NCBI RefSeq assembly: GCF_028610625.1
Contig: NZ_JAQQWU010000003.1
Span: forward strand, 124,001 to 188,000
Direction of reading: 5' to 3'
Source of the DNA: Guptibacillus spartinae
GTDB lineage: Bacteria > Bacillota > Bacilli > Bacillales > Guptibacillaceae
Length of the DNA stretch: 64,000 bases
Shown: in pieces, positions 52,995 to 61,434 of the stretch
How positions within the stretch are numbered: position 1 is the first letter of the stretch
How the letters are laid out: the number at the start of each line of letters is the position of its first letter
Program-made: the position numbers and the translations under genes
The notes under the pieces: model-generated
Databases searched by the model: none
Seen by the model: only the letters and a program-made list of their open reading frames with translations
What the model was told of the DNA's origin: nothing

Positions 52995-54205
52995 TCACGG
53001 TCATCAAAGGAAGCATTTTTACTGGTGAAGAGTGGCTGGAAGATTCAGCAGTTGCTTTCAATGAAAAGGAAGTCCGTGCTGTTGGGGAAAAAGCGAGAAA
53101 TATTGAAGCAGATACTGTTATTTACGCTGATGGTAAAACCGTGTTACCAGCTTTGATCGATTGTCACGTTCATCTCACAATGGATGGAGAACCTGATCCG
53201 TTCGAAGTTATGCTAAAGGAAACAGAAGCAGAGATGGCTTTTCGTGCGATTCGAAATGCTCATTTGCATCTTTCTGCAGGTGTTTTAACCGTACGAAGTC
53301 TCGGAGCTAAAGATCATGTTGACATTTCGTTTCGCAATTCAGTGAAAAAAGGTGTCGTCAGCGGACCTCGTATTGTTGCGAGCGGTGAGCCTATCGTGAT
53401 GACAGGAGGGCATGGCCATGTGATGGCTGTGGAAGCAGATGGAGAAACAGAGGTGCGGAAGTCAGCTCGTCTATTGTTAAAAAAGGGGGCGGATGTTGTC
53501 AAGTTGATGGCAACAGGGGGAGTGATGACCACTGGTGTTGAACCAGGATCACCTCAGTTGAGTGAGACTGAGATGAGAGCAGCATGTGAAGAAGCAAACC
53601 ATGCAGGTCAGACAACTGCAGCTCACGCACAAGGAGTTACAGGAATTAAGAATGCTATTCGAGCTGGAATCACTTCGGTTGAGCATGGAATTTTCTTGGA
53701 CGATGAAGCGATTGAGTTGATGATTCACCATGGAACACATTTAGTTCCGACGCTCGCAGCACCGTTCCATATTGTTGAAAATGGTATAGAAGCTGGTATT
53801 CCTGAGGATGCCGTTCGCAAAGCTGAAGCGGTGATGACGGATCATCGTGAAAGTTTTATAAAAGCTTATCAAGCAGGCGTGAAAATCGCTACTGGAAGTG
53901 ATGCGGGCACTCCCTTTAACCTGCATGGTGATTACGTAACCGAAGTGAAGTTGATGGTTGAGAGTGGAATGCGTCCAATCGATGCACTAAAAGCTTCAAC
54001 TATAACCGCGGCACAACTTTTACAAGTCGATAGTGTCACTGGATCCATTGAACCAGGTAAGAAGGCAGACCTCCTCCTTGTAAATGGAAATCCAATCGAA
54101 AACATTGAGAACCTTAGAAATATAGAGCAAGTCTATCAATCTGGGAGAAACATATCGAATGAATTTATAGGAGAAGGGCTTCTTTCGACAAATAACGGGG
54201 AGTGA
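52991..54205 (+). CDS. Amidohydrolase (Xaa-Pro dipeptidase/imidazolonepropionase-like), 404 aa
   Basis: A metal-dependent hydrolase: LPALIDCHVHLTMDGEPD with HxH, GADVVKLMATGGVMTTG with the metal-bridging Lys, TAAHAQGVTGI, SVEHGIFLDDEAI, ATGSDAGTPFNLHGDY with the catalytic Asp, and the terminal GSIEPGKKADLLLVNGNPIE. Related enzymes split dipeptides, including Xaa-Pro. It is coupled to pcp and closes the peptide-use operon. Its stop codon lies inside a dispersed repeat (54184-54213). Confidence 0.87.
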   Translation: MITVIKGSIFTGEEWLEDSAVAFNEKEVRAVGEKARNIEADTVIYADGKTVLPALIDCHVHLTMDGEPDPFEVMLKETEAEMAFRAIRNAHLHLSAGVLTVRSLGAKDHVDISFRNSVKKGVVSGPRIVASGEPIVMTGGHGHVMAVEADGETEVRKSARLLLKKGADVVKLMATGGVMTTGVEPGSPQLSETEMRAACEEANHAGQTTAAHAQGVTGIKNAIRAGITSVEHGIFLDDEAIELMIHHGTHLVPTLAAPFHIVENGIEAGIPEDAVRKAEAVMTDHRESFIKAYQAGVKIATGSDAGTPFNLHGDYVTEVKLMVESGMRPIDALKASTITAAQLLQVDSVTGSIEPGKKADLLLVNGNPIENIENLRNIEQVYQSGRNISNEFIGEGLLSTNNGE

Positions 54206-54213
54206 CAGGCACT
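54184..54213. repeat. Dispersed repeat, copy 1
   Basis: The 30 bases here match 59712-59741 at 29 of 30 positions and contain the block GTGACAGGCACT. The amidohydrolase stop codon falls inside. A shorter related element (GGGGTCAGGCACGTGCC) is at 62561-62583. Confidence 0.7.
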
Positions 54214-54235
54214 CGCGGTTTTTCTTAATCTGCCC

Positions 54236-54264
54236 TTGACGACCTTAAAGAAAGATACTATACT
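54236..54264 (+). promoter_or_regulatory. Promoter of the SAM-riboswitch met operon
   Basis: TTGACG (54236-54241), 17 bases, TATACT (54259-54264). Transcription would start about 20 bases before the riboswitch aptamer. Confidence 0.75.
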
Positions 54265-54292
54265 ATTGAAAATAGTTAAATAATATTGAAAA

Positions 54293-54473
54293 CTCTTATC
54301 AAGAGTGGCAGAGGGACTGGCCCTATGACGCCCGGCAACCATCTCAGTTCGTGAGAAAGGTGCTAATTCCAGCAAACGAGCAATCGTTTGAAAGATGAGA
54401 GGGAGTTCAAGCACGGCTGATTTGTCATTCAAAATCACTCAACTCTCTCTGTTCTTACAGAGGGAGTTTTTTT
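54293..54473 (+). promoter_or_regulatory. SAM-I (S-box) riboswitch with terminator
   Basis: The aptamer (54293-54401) shows the S-box core GAGGGACTGGCCC, CCCGGCAACC and GGTGCTAATTCC. P1 forms from CTCTTATC (54293-54300) and GATGAGAG (54394-54401). The terminator is an 11-bp stem (54441-54451 with 54458-54468) followed by T residues. The segment 54398-54407 can pair with the terminator's left arm, giving an antiterminator when SAM is low. It should switch off the met operon when SAM is plentiful. Confidence 0.95.
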
Positions 54474-54576
54474 ATTGGGAGGGATCGACCGCTAACCGCT
54501 AAAGGGAGTTTTATGCTTTTAAGTTTTAGTGCTAGAACGCTTTACATGATTACATACTACAGGAGGAGATTTACGG

Positions 54577-55383
54577 ATGAAGAAATCATTTTACTTACTT
54601 GGTGCACTTTTACTGATTTTCCTGGCAGCTTGTTCAGGAAACGAAGCTTCTGGAGATTCTGAAGATGGTCCACTTAAGGTTGGGGTAACGGCTGGGCCAC
54701 ATGAAGATGTGATGAACAAAGTAAAGGAAGTAGCAGCGGAAGATGGATTTGAGATTGAAGTGATTGCATTTAATGACTACGTTATGCCGAACAAGGCGCT
54801 TGATGAAGGGGAACTTGATGCAAACGTGTTTCAACATGAGCCGTATTTAGATGACTTTGTGAAAGAACGTGGGTTAGAGCTTTCGAAAGTAGCGACAACG
54901 ATTAATTTTCCAATGGGTATTTATTCCGATAAATATAAGAGTCTTGATGAATTGCAGGAAGGTGACAAAGTCGGATTGCCAAACCACTCAACTGGTGAAC
55001 CGAGAGCGCTAATGCTTTTTGAGGAAGCTGGGATTATTGAGTTAAAAGACGGAGTAGGTGTTGAAGCGACAATTAAAGACATTGAGAAAAATCCTAATAA
55101 CCTTGAGTTTGTACCACTCGAAGCTTCGCAGATTCCGAGACAGCTAGGTGAGCTTGCCATTGCGGCGATTAATACGAACTTTGCGATGGAAAGTGGCCGT
55201 GTTCCGAAAGAAGATTCTCTTGAAATGGAGCCAGAAGATTCCCCTTGGGTGAACGTGATCGCAACGAAAACGGAGAACAAAGAGGATGAGCGGATTCAAA
55301 AGCTAGTAGACTACTATCAGTCAGATGAAGTGAAGCAGTTTATTCAGGACGAATTTAACGGATCTGTCGTAGCATCCTGGTAA
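54577..55383 (+). CDS. metQ: Methionine-binding lipoprotein MetQ
   Basis: A 268-residue substrate-binding protein of the NlpA family with lipobox FLAAC (Cys20). Motifs VGVTAGPHEDVMNKVKEVA, FNDYVMPNKALDEGELDANV and FQHEPYLDDF line the methionine site. It is under SAM riboswitch control, about 100 bases after the terminator, with AGGAGGAG before the ATG. With MetN and MetI it forms a high-affinity D/L-methionine importer. Confidence 0.95.
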   Translation: MKKSFYLLGALLLIFLAACSGNEASGDSEDGPLKVGVTAGPHEDVMNKVKEVAAEDGFEIEVIAFNDYVMPNKALDEGELDANVFQHEPYLDDFVKERGLELSKVATTINFPMGIYSDKYKSLDELQEGDKVGLPNHSTGEPRALMLFEEAGIIELKDGVGVEATIKDIEKNPNNLEFVPLEASQIPRQLGELAIAAINTNFAMESGRVPKEDSLEMEPEDSPWVNVIATKTENKEDERIQKLVDYYQSDEVKQFIQDEFNGSVVASW

Positions 55384-55404
55384 TTCGAAAGAGGAGTGAG
55401 TGAG

Positions 55405-56439
55405 ATGATTCGATTAGAAAATATTACGAAAACGTATAAAAGTGGCGAGACGGTAACAAAGGCAGTCGACGATGTTTCGTTACAAGTTGAAAAAGGAAGC
55501 ATCTATGGGGTTATCGGGTATAGCGGTGCTGGTAAAAGTACGCTTGTCCGCATGGTAAACCTCTTAGAGCGACCGACGGATGGAAAAGTGTTTATAAACG
55601 ATATTGAGCTCACTTCCTTATCAACGGGTAAGCTTCAAAAAACGAGACAGCGAATTGGCATGATCTTTCAATCATTTAACTTGTTGAAAACAGGTACCGT
55701 TCACCAAAACATTGCAATTCCGCTAAAGTTAACAGGGGTTCCGAAAAAAGAAATTGAAAAACGTGTGGCTAAATATTTAGAGATTGTTGGGCTATCGGAT
55801 AAGCGCGATGCTTATCCTTCCCAGCTCTCTGGCGGTCAAAAACAGCGCGTCGCTATCGCACGTGCGCTTGCTCACGAGCCGGAAGTTCTTTTATGTGACG
55901 AAGCAACAAGTGCTCTTGACCCTGATACAACCGAATCCATTTTAGCCCTGTTGGAACAAATTAATCGTGATTTTGGTATTACCATTTTACTCATTACTCA
56001 CGAAATGCATGTAGTTCAGAAAATCTGTCATGAAGTAGCCGTGATGGAGAATGGGAAGGTGATCGAGCAAGGCAGAGTGGTTGATATCTTTAGTCAACCG
56101 GCCACATCCACAGCAAAACGATTTGTACAGTCGCTCTTTCAAGATGAGCTGCCAGAGGCGCTCGTTACGCGTTTGAAAGAAAGCGGTCAGATCGTAAATC
56201 TTTCTTTTATCGGCGAGCGCTCTGGAAGTCCTGCTCTTGCTCATGTTAGTAAAAAGTTTGATGTATATCCGTCCATTTTAGCCGGAAATATTACGCAGTT
56301 AAAAGATCAACCATTTGGCAGACTTGTTGTTCATTTGGAAGGGAATGCGGATGAAACGAATCGAGCTGTCGCCTTTCTAGAAGAAAGTGGCGTTGTCGTC
56401 GAAGGTTATGTTCAGGAGGTGGAGGCACATGTCAGCTAA
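55405..56439 (+). CDS. metN: Methionine importer ATPase MetN
   Basis: A 344-residue ATPase: Walker A GYSGAGKSTLVRMVNLLERP, signature QLSGGQKQRVAIARALA, Walker B VLLCDEATSALDPDT, H-loop LLITHEMHVV, plus the C-terminal NIL domain (about residues 265-340) that binds methionine and inhibits transport. ATG 55405 is used, 9 bases after GAGGAG; the longer GTG reading at 55396 is less likely. It overlaps metI by 11 bases. Confidence 0.95.
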   Translation: MIRLENITKTYKSGETVTKAVDDVSLQVEKGSIYGVIGYSGAGKSTLVRMVNLLERPTDGKVFINDIELTSLSTGKLQKTRQRIGMIFQSFNLLKTGTVHQNIAIPLKLTGVPKKEIEKRVAKYLEIVGLSDKRDAYPSQLSGGQKQRVAIARALAHEPEVLLCDEATSALDPDTTESILALLEQINRDFGITILLITHEMHVVQKICHEVAVMENGKVIEQGRVVDIFSQPATSTAKRFVQSLFQDELPEALVTRLKESGQIVNLSFIGERSGSPALAHVSKKFDVYPSILAGNITQLKDQPFGRLVVHLEGNADETNRAVAFLEESGVVVEGYVQEVEAHVS

Positions 56440-57103
56440 AATTTCGGAATTCCTCGACCTATGGGGAGCAGATATTTGGAAAGCCATTATAGAAACGTTT
56501 CAGATGGTGGGAATCTCCCTCCTGATCTCAGTATTAATCGGGCTTCCGCTAGGCGTTCTGCTCGTATTAACACGACCTGAAAAAGCACTTGAGAACAAGG
56601 TTCTTTTTCGCTTACTAAATGCGGTTATCAATGTGATCCGATCGATTCCCTTCATTATTCTACTTTTTTTCATTTTACCTTTTACGAAAATGATTGCAGG
56701 CACAACAATTGGCGTGAAAGGCGTCATTGTGCCGCTTGTTGTTTTTACTGCTCCGTACATTGCGAGGCTGATGGAGTCCGCTTTACTTGAAGTGGATCGC
56801 GGTGTCGTGGAAGCGTATGAAGCGATGGGCGTCAAAACGAGGCACATCATCTGGCATGTACTTGTCAGAGAATCGCGCTCCTCGATTGTGCTTGGGTTAA
56901 CGATTGCCACGATCGGCTTAATTGGTGCAACAGCTATGGCTGGTCTTGTTGGTGCAGGTGGTCTTGGAGATCTTGCTTACCGCTATGGGCACTTGAGGTA
57001 TGAAGTTGATGTCATGTACGTGACCGTCTTTTTGCTTATTGTCCTGGTGCAGGGGCTGCAGTCGTTTGGGAATAGTTTATCGGCTCGATTGAAAAAGGAT
57101 TAG
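56429..57103 (+). CDS. metI: Methionine importer permease MetI
   Basis: A 224-residue permease with five to six membrane segments and the EAA loop MESALLEVDRGVVEAYEAMG; VIRSIPFIILLFFILPFTK and GLVGAGGLGDLAYRYG are typical of MetI. ATG 56429 follows GGAGGTGGAGG; a longer frame from 56387 lies inside metN. Confidence 0.93.
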   Translation: MSAKISEFLDLWGADIWKAIIETFQMVGISLLISVLIGLPLGVLLVLTRPEKALENKVLFRLLNAVINVIRSIPFIILLFFILPFTKMIAGTTIGVKGVIVPLVVFTAPYIARLMESALLEVDRGVVEAYEAMGVKTRHIIWHVLVRESRSSIVLGLTIATIGLIGATAMAGLVGAGGLGDLAYRYGHLRYEVDVMYVTVFLLIVLVQGLQSFGNSLSARLKKD

Positions 57104-57124
57104 GTGGAAGGAGATTTGACGAGT

Positions 57125-58225
57125 ATGATCGCAGATACAACTTTTCCTGTTCAGTATGAGCAGTTGGAGAAAGTGGCGAAACATAGATTACCTAGGGAAG
57201 TTTTTGATTATGTTCAGAGTGGTGCTGGAGCTGAGGAAACGCTTCGGGCGAACCGCCAAGCGTTTGAGCAGTGGAAACTTGTCCCTCGGTTTTTAAAAGA
57301 TGTATCGCACCTTTCAACACAAGTGAAGGTGAATGGAACTGAAATTGCGGCACCGATACTTCTTGCGCCAATTGGGATGCAGGGGATTGTTCACGAAGAA
57401 GGAGAGCTTGCGACAGCTCGGGCTGCTGCAAAAGAAGATCTCCCGTTTGTTTCAAGCACGGTTTCTTCTTATTCCATGGAAGAGATTGCATTTGCAAGTC
57501 ATGGCACAAAGTGGTTTCAACTCTACTATCCGAATGATTCTGCTATCGCTAAAAGTTTGGTAGAGCGAGCTGAGTCTGCTGGGTATGAAGCGATTGTGAT
57601 AACGGTGGATACGACGATGCTTGGGTATCGAGAGCGGGATCGCTCCAATCGTTATTCTCCTTTTCTTCTTGGTAAGGGGATTGCAAACTATAAAGCTGAT
57701 CCTGTGTTCAATGAACGATTAAGTTTGTCTAAAAATGGTTCCATTTTAGATGAAATGAAAAAGGTTTTCTATAAACCCTCTCTCTGTTGGGAGGACATTA
57801 CGTATTTGAGAAGCATCACGAAGCTTCCGATTTATTTAAAAGGAATTTTGAGTGCAGAGGATGCGCAGTCTGCAGTTAATTTTGGCATTGAAGGGATTGT
57901 CGTCTCCAATCATGGAGGACGTCAGCTTGATGGGTGTCTTTCTTCTCTTGATGCTCTTTCTTCTATTAAAAAGGAAGTCGGTGATGAGCTGACAATCTTA
58001 TTTGATAGTGGGATTAGACGTGGCTCGGACATCGTTAAGGCACTTGCACTTGGGGCTGACGCTGTATTTGTTGGTCGCCCCTATCTTTATGGACTTGCGG
58101 TAGATGGAGAAGTAGGGGTACAACAGATGTTAAAGCAGCTTAAAGAAGACCTCTTTATCTCCCTCTCGTTAGCGGGAGTTTCTTCATTAAAAGAACTAAA
58201 CAAAGAATGGATCCAGCGAGCTTAG
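57125..58225 (+). CDS. FMN-dependent 2-hydroxyacid oxidase/dehydrogenase
   Basis: A 366-residue TIM-barrel flavoprotein of the lactate oxidase/glycolate oxidase family. Active-site motifs are APILLAPIGMQGIVHEEGEL, the WFQLYYPND region, ITVDTTMLGYRERD, and VSNHGGRQLDG with the catalytic His and Arg. It oxidises a 2-hydroxyacid to the 2-keto acid. ATG 57125 follows AAGGAG by 11 bases. It starts 21 bases after metI with no terminator between, so it probably belongs to the SAM-controlled operon. That points to a methionine-related hydroxyacid as substrate, an inference only. Confidence 0.87.
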   Translation: MIADTTFPVQYEQLEKVAKHRLPREVFDYVQSGAGAEETLRANRQAFEQWKLVPRFLKDVSHLSTQVKVNGTEIAAPILLAPIGMQGIVHEEGELATARAAAKEDLPFVSSTVSSYSMEEIAFASHGTKWFQLYYPNDSAIAKSLVERAESAGYEAIVITVDTTMLGYRERDRSNRYSPFLLGKGIANYKADPVFNERLSLSKNGSILDEMKKVFYKPSLCWEDITYLRSITKLPIYLKGILSAEDAQSAVNFGIEGIVVSNHGGRQLDGCLSSLDALSSIKKEVGDELTILFDSGIRRGSDIVKALALGADAVFVGRPYLYGLAVDGEVGVQQMLKQLKEDLFISLSLAGVSSLKELNKEWIQRA

Positions 58226-58237
58226 GAGGAACGTAAA

Positions 58238-59335
58238 ATGGAAGCGATACAAGTAAGAGCAACGCCTGGTCACTATGAATGTCGCAAAGGAGTGCTTCGC
58301 GAATTACCGAGGCTACTTAAGTTAGGACGTTTTAAGAAAGTATTTGTTCTTTCAGGACAACGGTCATGGGAAGCGGCTCAAGAATACTTTCCGGATCTTT
58401 CTGATTTTCATACGGCATACTCTACTTACAGTGGCGAGTGTTCTGAAACAGAAATTGCAAGACAAGCTGAATTAGCAAGTATTCACGAGGCTGATTTGAT
58501 TTTAGGCGTTGGAGGCGGAAAAGTGCTCGACGTTGCCAAAGCCGTTGGTGACGAAATTAATATAGATGTAGCACTTGTGCCAACGCTTGCTTCTACGTGC
58601 GCGGCCACAACACCCCTTAGTGTGAAGTATACAGATGAAGGCGAATTTATTACGTATACTATTTTTCCGAGAAGTACATATCTTGTTCTTGTAGAGCCCG
58701 AAATTCTTTTGCGGGCACCGATCGCTTATTTACGAGCGGGAATCGGTGATACGCTTGCCAAATGGTATGAAGCGAGAGCGTTAATTGAAGGCTTACCTTC
58801 AATGCATGTCTCTGTACAATTAGCCTATGAGGTTGCTAAAAGCTGCCGCGATGTACTTGTGAAGGACGGTGATCAAGCGGTTCAAGATCAGCAAAAAGGT
58901 CATTTGAGCGATTCATTCATCCGCGTAGTTGAAACGAATCTTTTATCAGGTGGAATGGTGGGTGGACTCGGTGATGGCTACGGACGAATTGCTGGAGCGC
59001 ACTCGATTCATAATGGGTTAACCCATGTTGCACAGACACATTCGTTTCTTCATGGTGAAAAGGTTGCATACGGTATTTTAGTACAGCTTGTTTTAGAAGG
59101 AGAGTGGGAGGAAGTAAGAGGGTTATTTTCATTCTATGAGCAAATTGGTTTGCCGCTCTCATTGGAGTCACTCGGTATTCAGTCTGCCAGTGTAGAAGGT
59201 GTCGGTGATGTGATTGCTGAATTCGCGACGAAAGAAGGCGAGTCAATTCATTTTCCCGCGGAGTCAGCCGTTTCGAAAACTGATGTTATAGAAGCGATAC
59301 GAGGTTTAGAAGCGTTGCAACTAACGTTAACCTGA
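58238..59335 (+). CDS. Iron-type alcohol dehydrogenase family protein (glycerol-dehydrogenase-like)
   Basis: A 365-residue NAD(P)-dependent enzyme. The Gly-rich motif LGVGGGKVLDVAKAVGDE, the LVPTLASTCAATTPLSVKYT segment, the metal ligands in RAGIGDTLAKWYEARA (Asp), GAHSIHNGLT (His) and HSFLHGEKVAYGI (His) match glycerol-dehydrogenase-like members of the family. It is 12 bases after the hydroxyacid oxidase with AGGAGG. The real substrate is unknown; a keto acid or aldehyde from the preceding step is possible. Confidence 0.83.
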   Translation: MEAIQVRATPGHYECRKGVLRELPRLLKLGRFKKVFVLSGQRSWEAAQEYFPDLSDFHTAYSTYSGECSETEIARQAELASIHEADLILGVGGGKVLDVAKAVGDEINIDVALVPTLASTCAATTPLSVKYTDEGEFITYTIFPRSTYLVLVEPEILLRAPIAYLRAGIGDTLAKWYEARALIEGLPSMHVSVQLAYEVAKSCRDVLVKDGDQAVQDQQKGHLSDSFIRVVETNLLSGGMVGGLGDGYGRIAGAHSIHNGLTHVAQTHSFLHGEKVAYGILVQLVLEGEWEEVRGLFSFYEQIGLPLSLESLGIQSASVEGVGDVIAEFATKEGESIHFPAESAVSKTDVIEAIRGLEALQLTLT

Positions 59336-59352
59336 GCTGATTGCTAAATACA

Positions 59353-59390
59353 AGAAAAAGTCCCCTGGCTACGTGAACATCCAGGGGGCT
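59353..59390 (-). terminator. Terminator of the minus-strand small ORFs
   Basis: A 10-bp stem (59359-59368 with 59381-59390, CCCCTGG/CCAGGGG core) is followed on the minus strand by TTTTCTTG. It overlaps the stop of the 39-aa ORF. Confidence 0.7.
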
Positions 59391-59508
59391 AGCTATGGTA
59401 AGGAGATCTTGCGAGCAGGTCAAGGTGGCGATTATGGTGTTCACGTAGGTGCTGCTCGTCATGAGGATTTGTTTTAAAGACGTTCTTGATAAGCAATAAG
59501 ATGGTCAT
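59389..59508 (-). CDS. Small protein, 39 aa, possibly YrzI-like
   Basis: A minus-strand ORF with AAAGGAGG 7 bases before its ATG and its own terminator. The product begins MTILLLIKNVFKTNPHDEQH and continues with a His/Arg-rich helix to Ser39. A hydrophobic MTI start followed by a charged helix recalls the short YrzI family of Bacillus, but similarity is weak. It is well supported as a translated gene, with no function assignable. Confidence 0.55.
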   Translation of the reverse strand: MTILLLIKNVFKTNPHDEQHLREHHNRHLDLLARSPYHS

Positions 59509-59536
59509 TGAAATTCCTCCTTTTAGTATTTAGATG

Positions 59537-59584
59537 TTAGCGGCGGTTGATAATGTCTTGTTCAAGCACATAAATGTTTTCCAT
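59537..59584 (-). CDS. Very short ORF, 15 aa, upstream of the 39-aa gene
   Basis: MENIYVLEQDIINRR is preceded by GAGGAGG at good spacing. It lies 28 bases before the 39-aa ORF on the same strand. It may be a leader peptide or a micro-protein. Only the ribosome site supports it. Confidence 0.35.
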   Translation of the reverse strand: MENIYVLEQDIINRR

Positions 59585-59711
59585 TAGAAGCACCTCCTCT
59601 GTTTCTTTTGTTACTCTCATTCTACGCCGCAACAGAGTGAATTAAACCGGCCAGCGGTTCGGTTTTTCTCTCATCCTTAAGAAGGAGATTTCCTCAGTCT
59701 TCTTCTCCCCA
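59585..59711. other. Intergenic sequence between small ORFs and tcyP
   Basis: This part holds no gene that I can support. A short AAACCG/CGGTTT inverted repeat followed by T residues lies near 59645-59670 and may be a weak terminator-like hairpin. Confidence 0.4.
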
Positions 59712-59759
59712 TTCGACAAATAACGGGGGGTGACAGGCACTGTCCCGCTTGACAGTGCC
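59712..59759. repeat. Dispersed repeat, copy 2, with hairpin
   Basis: Bases 59712-59741 match 54184-54213 at 29 of 30 positions. The copy continues into a perfect hairpin GGCACTGTC/GACAGTGCC (59736-59744, 59751-59759). The right arm supplies the -35 box of the tcyP promoter. Confidence 0.7.
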
Positions 59760-59777
59760 ACAATATGGTAGTATTTT
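59749..59777 (+). promoter_or_regulatory. Probable tcyP promoter
   Basis: TTGACA (59749-59754), 17 bases, TATTTT (59772-59777). The -35 element is formed by the right arm of the repeat hairpin. The transcript leader is about 65 bases. Confidence 0.65.
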
Positions 59778-59850
59778 AGATTAATGCCGACTAAACTTAT
59801 AAGGATTATATAGTTTGTCCAAAAGAAAAAAACATAAGGGGGAATTTAGT

Positions 59851-61245
59851 ATGGATACATTTTTAGTTATTGTGAATATTGCCATTTTACTTGTTCTTAT
59901 TGGTGTATTAATTAAGATGCAACAGAAGCATGTATCTTTTAGTAAGCGGGTTTTTGCCGGATTAGGTTTCGGTGTAGCACTGGGGGTTTACTTGCAAATT
60001 GCGTTTGGGGCTAGTTCGGAGATTGTGAGTCAAACATCCGATTGGTATAGCATTGTCGGTAGTGGATATGTTCGATTGCTGATGATGATTGTTATTCCAC
60101 TTGTAATGGTTTCGATCATCCAATCCATTACAAATCTTGAGAAAACGTCAGAGCTTGGAAAGATGTCAGGTTGGATTATTGGCATTCTTGTTTCGACAGC
60201 GATGGTTGCGGCAATTGTTGGCGTCGGAAGCTCGCTTATTTTTGACTTGAACGCCGAGCAAATTGAAGCAGGGCAGGCGGAGCAGGACCGAGGGAGCTAT
60301 CTTGAAGAAACCCTTGGTAGTGTAAAAGATATGAGTACGCCGGATAAGATCCTTGCTTTTATCCCAGCGAATCCGTTTGAAGATATGACTGGAGCTCGCC
60401 CAACTTCTACAATTGCAGTCGTTATTTTCTCTGCAATCGTTGGGATTGCGGCACTCGGGGTACGAAGGAAAAATCCAGAGCAGGCTGCTGTATTCACAAA
60501 AGGTGTTAATGCCGTTTATGCGATTGTGATGCGTATCGTGACGCTTGTACTTCGCTTAACACCTTTTGGCATCATGGGCTTGATGGCAACAACGGTCGCT
60601 CAGACGAACGTAGCTGGAATTCTGGAACTCGGGAAATTTGTTCTCGCATCATATCTCGCTTTACTTGTAATGTTTATCATTCATTTGATTCTCATTGCGA
60701 CAGGCGGATTAAATCCACTCACTTATTTAAAAAAGGTGTTACCTGTACTTACATTTGCGTTTACTTCACGCTCAAGTGCTGGAACCATTCCATTAAATAT
60801 TTCTGCACAGAAAAATAGTCTTGGGGTGGATGAAGGAACAGCGAATATGTCAGCTTCGTTTGGCGCTACGATTGGTCAAAACGGTTGTGCCGGCATCTAT
60901 CCTGCGATGCTCGCAGTGATGATTGCACCAACAGTTGGCATCGATCCACTTAGCCCAGGGTTTTTAATTCAGCTTGTGTTGATCGTAGGCATTAGTTCAT
61001 TCGGCGTCGCTGGTGTTGGCGGCGGAGCCACTTTTGCAGCCTTAATTGTGCTTTCTTCAATGAACTTGCCTGTTTATTTAGCAGGACTTCTTATCTCAGT
61101 TGAGCCGCTTATCGATATGGGGCGTACGGCGCTTAACGTAAACGGTGCGATGACGTCAGGTACACTCACATCTCGTATTCTTGGTAAGTTTAATCATAAG
61201 AAATTTAATGATTCTAACGCAATTGAGAAAGATATTGCTGTATAA
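59851..61245 (+). CDS. tcyP: L-cystine importer TcyP (DAACS family symporter)
   Basis: A 464-residue polytopic membrane protein of the dicarboxylate/amino acid:cation symporter family. It has membrane segments along its whole length, TFAFTSRSSAGTIPLNISAQ with the serine-rich re-entrant loop, and ASFGATIGQNGCAGIYPAML of the transport domain, as in TcyP. ATG 59851 is preferred because AGGGGGAA lies upstream; a TTG reading from 59815 adds a basic tail. Cystine import fits the neighbouring methionine genes. Confidence 0.92.
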   Translation: MDTFLVIVNIAILLVLIGVLIKMQQKHVSFSKRVFAGLGFGVALGVYLQIAFGASSEIVSQTSDWYSIVGSGYVRLLMMIVIPLVMVSIIQSITNLEKTSELGKMSGWIIGILVSTAMVAAIVGVGSSLIFDLNAEQIEAGQAEQDRGSYLEETLGSVKDMSTPDKILAFIPANPFEDMTGARPTSTIAVVIFSAIVGIAALGVRRKNPEQAAVFTKGVNAVYAIVMRIVTLVLRLTPFGIMGLMATTVAQTNVAGILELGKFVLASYLALLVMFIIHLILIATGGLNPLTYLKKVLPVLTFAFTSRSSAGTIPLNISAQKNSLGVDEGTANMSASFGATIGQNGCAGIYPAMLAVMIAPTVGIDPLSPGFLIQLVLIVGISSFGVAGVGGGATFAALIVLSSMNLPVYLAGLLISVEPLIDMGRTALNVNGAMTSGTLTSRILGKFNHKKFNDSNAIEKDIAV

Positions 61246-61253
61246 AGAAAGAG

Positions 61254-61287
61254 AAATCCCGCTTCGATTAGGAAGCGGGATTTTTTT
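61254..61287 (+). terminator. Terminator after tcyP
   Basis: A 12-bp stem AAATCCCGCTTC/GAAGCGGGATTT with a 6-base loop is followed by TTTT. Confidence 0.93.
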
Positions 61288-61434
61288 GATTCTGGTGCGC
61301 TTTGCTTCGTAAAATTGGCCAAAGCGCACACCGTGGAGTAAATAGGAATGATTTTTTTCAAAACTGTAGAAGGAAGGAAGTGAGACAGTCACCGTCGAAA
61401 TGAAAAAGGGTATAAATGGTCAGGGGGGAAGCGA

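Noticed and set aside
54136-54438. 100-codon minus-strand ORF over the riboswitch
   Set aside because: It runs through the S-box aptamer and terminator, which have strong conserved features; the ORF is a by-product.
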